This document shows positions 59,508-64,000 of a stretch of DNA of 64,000 nucleotides, in pieces; the stretch's first letter is position 1, and the number at the start of each line of letters is the position of its first letter. The position numbers and the translations under genes are program-made. The stretch is from Gammaproteobacteria bacterium. Lineage in GTDB: Bacteria; Pseudomonadota; Gammaproteobacteria; Eutrophobiales; Eutrophobiaceae. The stretch covers positions 62,001 to 126,000 of the forward strand of contig CANKCB010000004.1 in the NCBI GenBank assembly GCA_947480335.1, in the 5' to 3' direction. The notes below the pieces were generated by a model. That model saw only the letters and a list, made by a program, of their open reading frames with translations, had not been told where the DNA came from and ran no database searches.

Positions 59508-60512
59508 CTATCTGTCTTTCGCAGTCAGTTGTATAAAGCGATCCAGTAATTTCTTGCTCTCACCACGAGGGCTAAGCAGTATTTCGGAGAATAACTCCCT
59601 GATACTTGCCTGATCACCGGCCACCTTTTGCTGTTTACCGGACACTTCATCCTGATGTTTTACCCAGTAAAACGGGTCAACACCCAGTTTGTCTGTGCAA
59701 TACCAGACTACACAACGCCTGAGTGCATCCAACTGGTGTTCATCGTCTGTAAAAGCTCCTGAACGCAACTGTTCAAGCGGCTTCTCCCAGCGGGCATTGA
59801 CCTTTGATACGGATGCTTTTCGTTTGAAAAAACTGAATGGTGACATCAGCAAACCTCCTAATAATAAAAACAGACCGCCCGCAATTAATACAAAAGACGA
59901 ATTTCGACTATCCACTCCTGACAACGGTTGCGGGAAAGCACCGGTCGGGAAATAGGTGGGAAAGGGATCCAGCTCGCCATCTTCATTCAATGCCAGTGTA
60001 GTAGCCACCTTGACATTTTCTGGCCAGGGAGTGAATTTAACTTCATTGGTAGACTGTACAGCGCCTCCGGCATCGATCAAATCATAATGCAGGATAAATT
60101 CCGGAATCGGGTAAGTTCTGTTACCTCGACACAGTTTGGTCGTATCCGGACAACCGATAATCTGGAAATGGAACACATGCGTATCTATCGTTGGCTGCCC
60201 GCCTGAACCAGATTGTTGTACAGACTGCTGATCCTTGAGAAAGATACCTGCAGATTCCAGCCAGGTGCCGGAAAAAAACTTGCTGTCCGGCTGTTGCAGT
60301 CTGATCTTGCTCTTGTCATAACTGACCGTCATCATCAGAGACAATACATCTCCGAAATGAATGATGGTACTGTCAATCTCGGTAATACCGGCAGCAATGA
60401 CAACATTGTCATCGCGAAATACTTCCGAAACCATGTCTTTACCTGCCACGGTTGCAGACCACGACACCAGAATAACCGCCAGGCCCGCAATGAAATTACG
60501 TAGTACTGTCAC
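59508..60512 (-). CDS. mxaA: exported membrane protein, MxaA-like
   Basis: A 334-residue protein starting at GTG 60512, which overlaps the stop codon of the DUF58 gene (GTGA). A signal peptide (core FIAGLAVILVSWSATVAG) precedes a beta-rich periplasmic region of about 190 residues with one Cys pair (IIGCPDTTKLC). A membrane helix (FVLIAGGLFLLLGGLLM) and a cytoplasmic helical tail follow. MxaA is required for calcium insertion in methanol dehydrogenase in known methylotrophs. Here the role is inferred from cluster order and layout, since MxaA sequences diverge widely. It lies 30 bp upstream of the mxaC-like gene. Confidence 0.62.
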   Translation of the reverse strand: MTVLRNFIAGLAVILVSWSATVAGKDMVSEVFRDDNVVIAAGITEIDSTIIHFGDVLSLMMTVSYDKSKIRLQQPDSKFFSGTWLESAGIFLKDQQSVQQSGSGGQPTIDTHVFHFQIIGCPDTTKLCRGNRTYPIPEFILHYDLIDAGGAVQSTNEVKFTPWPENVKVATTLALNEDGELDPFPTYFPTGAFPQPLSGVDSRNSSFVLIAGGLFLLLGGLLMSPFSFFKRKASVSKVNARWEKPLEQLRSGAFTDDEHQLDALRRCVVWYCTDKLGVDPFYWVKHQDEVSGKQQKVAGDQASIRELFSEILLSPRGESKKLLDRFIQLTAKDR

Positions 60513-61423
60513 GATTTCCTCCTTCTGCGCAAACCTGTCAATCTGGCCAACTGGGGATACACATCCCGTTCCTGCCTGAGCAGCAGGTAGTCCAGTCCCA
60601 GTTTTCTGAAAAATGCCTCGAGTCTTTCCACCCGTTGTCTTTCCTTCTCGTTAATCCTGTCCACCCTTGACGGTGTCAATAATGTCAATCGTTGGGTTTG
60701 TCGTTCAGGATCCCATAATTTGATCGCGCCGATTACTTCACGGGATAATTTAAAACTGATAATCACTGGCACCAGATCGCCGGGAATCTTGCGCATCAGA
60801 CTATGCCAGCGTGAGGTAGGCGCCATTTCGGCTGAACCGGAGATTGGTGAAAAATCCGACACTATAAAAGCGATGTCATTCTTGTTGCCTCGGGCAGTCA
60901 ATCCGGACTGCTCGATAGTCTCAAGCACATCCACACCCTCTGCCCAGCGTTCATCAGCCATGCGATAACTCAGTTTCTCCAGCTGGGTCTTCAGATTGCG
61001 TTCAGCAAACTCTTCCTGCTTGTCTTTACTGTAGAAAACAGTACGCACCAGATCGCAGGCGCGCCACAATGAATAGGTCAACTGCAATAAGGCCAGATTT
61101 CGCACCGCCAATTTTGGCGGAAATGACATGGAGGCCGATATATCACAGAACAGGTTGATAGATGCCTGAACTTCCGCTTCCCATTCATTCACCCACAACT
61201 TGTCAGGTGTACTGAATTTATCTATGTCCCGAGGATTATCTTCACCAGGCTCGAACGGACGATTGCGCAGAAAGCGCATTCCTTCCCCGGCACGCCCCAA
61301 AGGGTGACGACCCGGAAGAAAGGACAAGGCGTCCATTCTGACAGGAAGTAATACTCCTATCGCTTGCAGACGCCGTTTATCCAGTATGGACTTTCTGGCG
61401 GACTGCTCTTCCTTAGTATGCAT
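60509..61423 (-). CDS. mxaS: DUF58 protein, MxaS-like
   Basis: A 304-residue cytoplasmic protein from ATG 61423 (GAGGG just upstream; a GTG at 61435 is possible). It has the DUF58 core GEDNPRDIDKFSTPDKLWVNEW and a degenerate VWA-like part with LFCDISASMSF and IAFIVSDFSPISG. DUF58 proteins work with MoxR ATPases in assembling periplasmic or membrane enzymes. It overlaps the MoxR gene by 11 bp and the MxaA-like gene by 4 bp, so the first three genes are translationally coupled. Confidence 0.78.
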   Translation of the reverse strand: MHTKEEQSARKSILDKRRLQAIGVLLPVRMDALSFLPGRHPLGRAGEGMRFLRNRPFEPGEDNPRDIDKFSTPDKLWVNEWEAEVQASINLFCDISASMSFPPKLAVRNLALLQLTYSLWRACDLVRTVFYSKDKQEEFAERNLKTQLEKLSYRMADERWAEGVDVLETIEQSGLTARGNKNDIAFIVSDFSPISGSAEMAPTSRWHSLMRKIPGDLVPVIISFKLSREVIGAIKLWDPERQTQRLTLLTPSRVDRINEKERQRVERLEAFFRKLGLDYLLLRQERDVYPQLARLTGLRRRRKS

Positions 61424-62408
61424 ACCCTCGCTCACACAGGATCAGATGTATCAACTTCTCGACATCGACAGGAAAGTTGGTCTCAATACGATGATTAAGC
61501 ATCGGATAGGCCGTAGCAAACACATCAAGCGGAACAACACGTTTGCGACCATGGAACAGAGCATGTGCACGTAATAAAGGTGGCCAGAAACTGGTTGCAC
61601 GTGAGCTGACGCCACCATTCGGGCTTATAACTTCTCGCCCAAAATCCTCGTTCGCATCCAGCGCTTCAGCTGGGTACGATTCATCATTCGGACGCGTGGC
61701 CACAATAATCGAGTTAATCAGATGAATGATATCGTCGGTCACCTCAACTTCGGTCTGGGCTATAGTCTGAATCTCGACCAGCTCTTCCTTGGACAGCACC
61801 GGGTTTAGCATCTTCAGGTTTTCTTTCAGGAAAGCCTTGGCCTCAGTTGCAATCTTGTATTCGATATGTCGTGGCGGTGAGTGCCAGTGCAGTTTTACCA
61901 GAAAGCGCTGTTTCGCTGCTGCATCCAGTTCCCATGTACCTTCCTGTGACAACGGGTTCTGGGTTGCAATCACCTGGAACGGTTGTGGCAAATGGTGAGT
62001 ACGATCGCCAATGGTTACCTGTGCTTCCTGCATTGATTCGAGCAAGGCCGATTGGGCGCGCGGGTCAGTACGATTTAATTCATCGAACAGGACGATATTG
62101 TGAAAGATGGGTCCCTTGATTAGTTCAAATCGACCACTCTCCTTGCCAACAATTTCTGCACCGAGCATATCGGACGGCTTCAACGTTGGTTGTCCTGAAA
62201 TTCTACCTACGGTAATCCCGGAAATCGAGGCAGCCAGTGCCGTTGCAAGTAATGTCTTGCCTTCTCCAGGAACAGATTCAAGTAGCATGTGTCCCCGTGC
62301 CAGTACGGTGACGACGGTCATATCCAGACCTTCTTCATGCCCCTTTACTACCTTGCCAAGGTTTTCACGAAGCGCCTGTGCCTTCGTTACGGCTTGTTTA
62401 AAGTCCAA
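61413..62408 (-). CDS. mxaR: MoxR-family AAA+ ATPase
   Basis: A 331-residue protein of normal MoxR length. It starts at TTG 62408: GGAGGGG lies five bases upstream and the next in-frame ATG would remove the N-terminal helix. Walker A is ESVPGEGKTLLA (GEGKT), Walker B is NIVLFDELNR, and sensor 1 is VIATQNPLSQEGT. MoxR ATPases act as chaperones for metal insertion and complex assembly and typically pair with DUF58 and VWA proteins, as here. It is the first gene of the six-gene leftward cluster; the upstream 304 bp should hold the promoter. The product may also serve the three-gene VWA cluster at 13353-17170, which has no MoxR of its own. Confidence 0.85.
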   Translation of the reverse strand: MDFKQAVTKAQALRENLGKVVKGHEEGLDMTVVTVLARGHMLLESVPGEGKTLLATALAASISGITVGRISGQPTLKPSDMLGAEIVGKESGRFELIKGPIFHNIVLFDELNRTDPRAQSALLESMQEAQVTIGDRTHHLPQPFQVIATQNPLSQEGTWELDAAAKQRFLVKLHWHSPPRHIEYKIATEAKAFLKENLKMLNPVLSKEELVEIQTIAQTEVEVTDDIIHLINSIIVATRPNDESYPAEALDANEDFGREVISPNGGVSSRATSFWPPLLRAHALFHGRKRVVPLDVFATAYPMLNHRIETNFPVDVEKLIHLILCERGYAY

Positions 62409-62712
62409 AAGAACCCCTCCGTTTTAATGATTAAAAGGAATGACTACCAGGATGTACACGTGCCAGAAAGCCTGTTGCAGACCCGTATGAACTGACACCC
62501 CCCACGACTCATAACTCTACATTATATTTTTTAAACATCAAAGAACAATCTCCTTTGAACAATCGTGCAAAATCGGTGCAAATCCGTGAACGGTTGTGTT
62601 TCGCATGAATGAAAAGACTGACGGTTTCCCTTTGGCATAAACGATTACCGCAGGTATGATTACGCGCGATCGTTAAATCCGTGTTTTTGTTCCATTAATC
62701 AGGGAAGTCTTG
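62409..62712. other. divergent region between mxaR-like and EamA genes
   Basis: These 304 bp contain no supported gene. Two adjacent near-copies of an 11-mer (GTGCAAAATCG at 62565-62575 and GTGCAAATCCG at 62576-62586) form a short tandem repeat that could be a binding site. Promoters for both flanking genes should lie here, but I could not assign boxes with confidence. Confidence 0.5.
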
Positions 62713-63627
62713 ATGTCTAATCCCCAACTCGGTCAATTTCTGGCAATCCTCTCAACTATCTGTTTTGCCGGAGGTGGAGTATTCGTCTCGAAGGCAGCAC
62801 GAATTCGTGGTGACAGCGGCGTATTGTTTTCAATCTTTGCCACCATGGTATTTTCCTGTGCGCTCTGGCTGATACTTGAGGAAGACAGCCGACAACTGGT
62901 CCATGATCACGACTGGTGGCAGGGTATCGCCTGGTTTGCGCTCGCGGGATTATTCGCGATGGTTTTCGGCCGATCCTTACTTTACACATCCATACGTTAT
63001 CTCGGGGTCACCCGTTCCAGTGCTCTGAAACGCCTGAATCCGTTTTTTTCGGCCTTACTGGCCTGGGTATTTCTGGCGGAGCCAATTACCCTGCTCGATG
63101 GTGCAGGTATGGCCGCGATAGCCTGTGCCTTTATACTATTGATCAAGGCCAATAAAAACTCCGGTTCACTGGATCCGGCGGCCAGTCGTCTTTCGAGTAT
63201 GAGTTATATGTGGGGAGTCGGTTCGGCACTGGCCTATGCTTTTGCCTATATTTCCCGTAAGTATGGTCTTGAAAACATTAATGCACCGGTTTTTGGAACC
63301 ATGATCAGCGCTGTCAGTGGCTTTTTATTTTTTGTAGTGGCTGCCGGTTTTGTGCGCACCTATCGAGAAAGTCTGCTGAATTTATTCAGTAATCTTAACC
63401 GCTGGCTGGTGCTTGCCGGCGTGTTTGTCTCGGCCGGGCAAATCCTGTCGTTTTCCGCCCTTTATTATGAGAAGGTTTCTACCGTGGTCATGATTAACTC
63501 AATGGAAATATTCCTGTCGTCTTTCCTCTCTGTGGTGATCTTCCGTACGGAAAAACGACCTGAGATGATGACCTATATTGCCGCTGTGATAGCAACTGTC
63601 GGGGTTGTGGTTGTTGCCGTGGGCTAA
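62713..63627 (+). CDS. EamA/DMT-family transporter
   Basis: A 304-residue inner-membrane protein with about ten helices in two EamA repeats, the usual size for the drug/metabolite transporter superfamily. The opening MSNPQLGQFLAILSTICFAGGG is the first helix (read from ATG 62713, AGGGAAG upstream; the TTG one codon earlier is less likely). The repeats are marked by RLNPFFSALLAWVFLAEP and its counterpart NSMEIFLSSFLSVVIFRTEK. It should export or import a small metabolite; the substrate is unknown. It lies between the divergent mxa-like cluster and a family A TBDR beginning 206 bp later on the same strand. Confidence 0.85.
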   Translation: MSNPQLGQFLAILSTICFAGGGVFVSKAARIRGDSGVLFSIFATMVFSCALWLILEEDSRQLVHDHDWWQGIAWFALAGLFAMVFGRSLLYTSIRYLGVTRSSALKRLNPFFSALLAWVFLAEPITLLDGAGMAAIACAFILLIKANKNSGSLDPAASRLSSMSYMWGVGSALAYAFAYISRKYGLENINAPVFGTMISAVSGFLFFVVAAGFVRTYRESLLNLFSNLNRWLVLAGVFVSAGQILSFSALYYEKVSTVVMINSMEIFLSSFLSVVIFRTEKRPEMMTYIAAVIATVGVVVVAVG

Positions 63628-63832
63628 GCATCGATTGATATGACAGGAACCATGTTTTAAGCAGCTAATACTCTCCTGATTTGTGCACAATGTTTGCACA
63701 TTTATCCATTCTGTTTTCATGCCAGACATTCCCTGGATTAGTTTCAGCTATATGTGGTTTTTCAACTACATGCTATTTATAATCATTACCTAAATTACCG
63801 TATGGTAATGGATCAAAAAAATGGGGGGGTCT

Positions 63833-64000
63833 ATGTATATTTCTGAATCCATTCGTATCACATCGTCTTCAGTTGTTGATACACATCACGCGACTGTATT
63901 TTCTATTAGCAGGGCACTTTTTCTGCTGGTGGCGATTTGCCTGGCATCACAGTTGGTCGGCGCACAGACCAATATTCCAGCAGAACTAATCGACTATCCT
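63833..64000 (+). CDS. TonB-dependent receptor, family A (partial, 5' end only)
   Basis: Only 56 codons are inside the window. ATG 63833 (a G-run lies upstream; an in-frame ATG at 63821 is possible) opens a protein with an unusually long polar N-terminus and then a signal core (ALFLLVAICLASQLVGAQ). It ends at the window edge in AELIDYP, the position where family A receptors have VEYP or VEFP before the FF-x-RY segment. This makes it a likely seventh family A receptor, in the opposite orientation to the others. The call rests on the short match only. Confidence 0.6.
   Translation, partial: MYISESIRITSSSVVDTHHATVFSISRALFLLVAICLASQLVGAQTNIPAELIDYP

Noticed and set aside
56478-62408. Classical Bat aerotolerance operon
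   Set aside because: Possible, but the order MoxR-DUF58-A-VWA-K-VWA with separate A and K genes matches mxaRSACKL more closely. Kept as the alternative in the gene entries.

Overview
The window looks like a chromosomal segment of a free-living, probably marine or environmental gammaproteobacterium. This is an inference from gene content. It is rich in TonB-dependent outer-membrane receptors (TBDRs), carries Sec, Tat and lipoprotein export signals, and has the DUF1552 / DUF1592-type / ankyrin cluster found in many aquatic Gammaproteobacteria. It also has an mxa-type VWA/MoxR cluster and an aromatic-acid catabolic region. I saw no tRNA, rRNA, CRISPR array, phage gene or complete insertion sequence, and no recognisable transcription regulator.

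Layout. (1) 1-10493, minus strand: five head-to-tail paralogous TBDR genes, spaced only 1-4 bp apart except for one 42-bp gap; the last runs off the left edge. A sixth paralog lies at 21457-23586 and a seventh begins at the right edge (63833, plus strand). (2) 10722-17170: a CopD/cytochrome c fusion, a small exported protein, a cupredoxin, and a three-gene VWA cluster in which MxaA-like and MxaK-like parts appear fused. (3) 17358-21360: an exported amidohydrolase diverging from an exported alpha/beta hydrolase. (4) 23776-35209, minus strand: two TBDRs of a second family flanking an ankyrin protein, a Tat-exported DUF1552 protein and a large diheme DUF1587/1592/1588/1585 protein. (5) 35368-38227: a SurA-like chaperone and an amidohydrolase encoded as two separately exported halves. 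(6) 38551-54291: a catabolic and transport region. It holds LigJ-like hydratase, LigK-like aldolase, zinc alcohol dehydrogenase, NiCoT-type nickel/cobalt transporter, class II aldolase, a His-rich small protein, a two-gene permease, two single-cupin proteins, a TctCAB tripartite transporter, a phthalate-4,5-dioxygenase-like Rieske oxygenase, a PanB-fold enzyme, an alpha/beta hydrolase with Cys at the nucleophile position, and a 4,5-dihydroxyphthalate-decarboxylase-like protein. (7) 54546-56466: an exported hypothetical protein and a methyltransferase with a probable 3' frameshift. (8) 56478-62408, minus strand: a six-gene cluster in the order mxaR-S-A-C-K-L, without methanol dehydrogenase structural genes nearby. 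(9) 62713-63627: an EamA-type transporter.

How the parts may work together (inference): the receptors and exported hydrolases would capture and trim an unknown substrate at the cell surface. The TctABC system would import an aromatic or tricarboxylic acid. The Rieske oxygenase, decarboxylase-like protein, LigJ and LigK would feed it through a protocatechuate-4,5-cleavage-like route to pyruvate and oxaloacetate. No canonical ring-cleavage dioxygenase or oxygenase reductase is visible, so the cupin pair is a candidate for an unrecognised step. The most unusual items are the translationally coupled TBDR array, the doubly exported split amidohydrolase, a MITE-like element that supplies the 3' end of the LigK-like gene, and the PanB-fold and alpha/beta-hydrolase genes with altered active-site residues.
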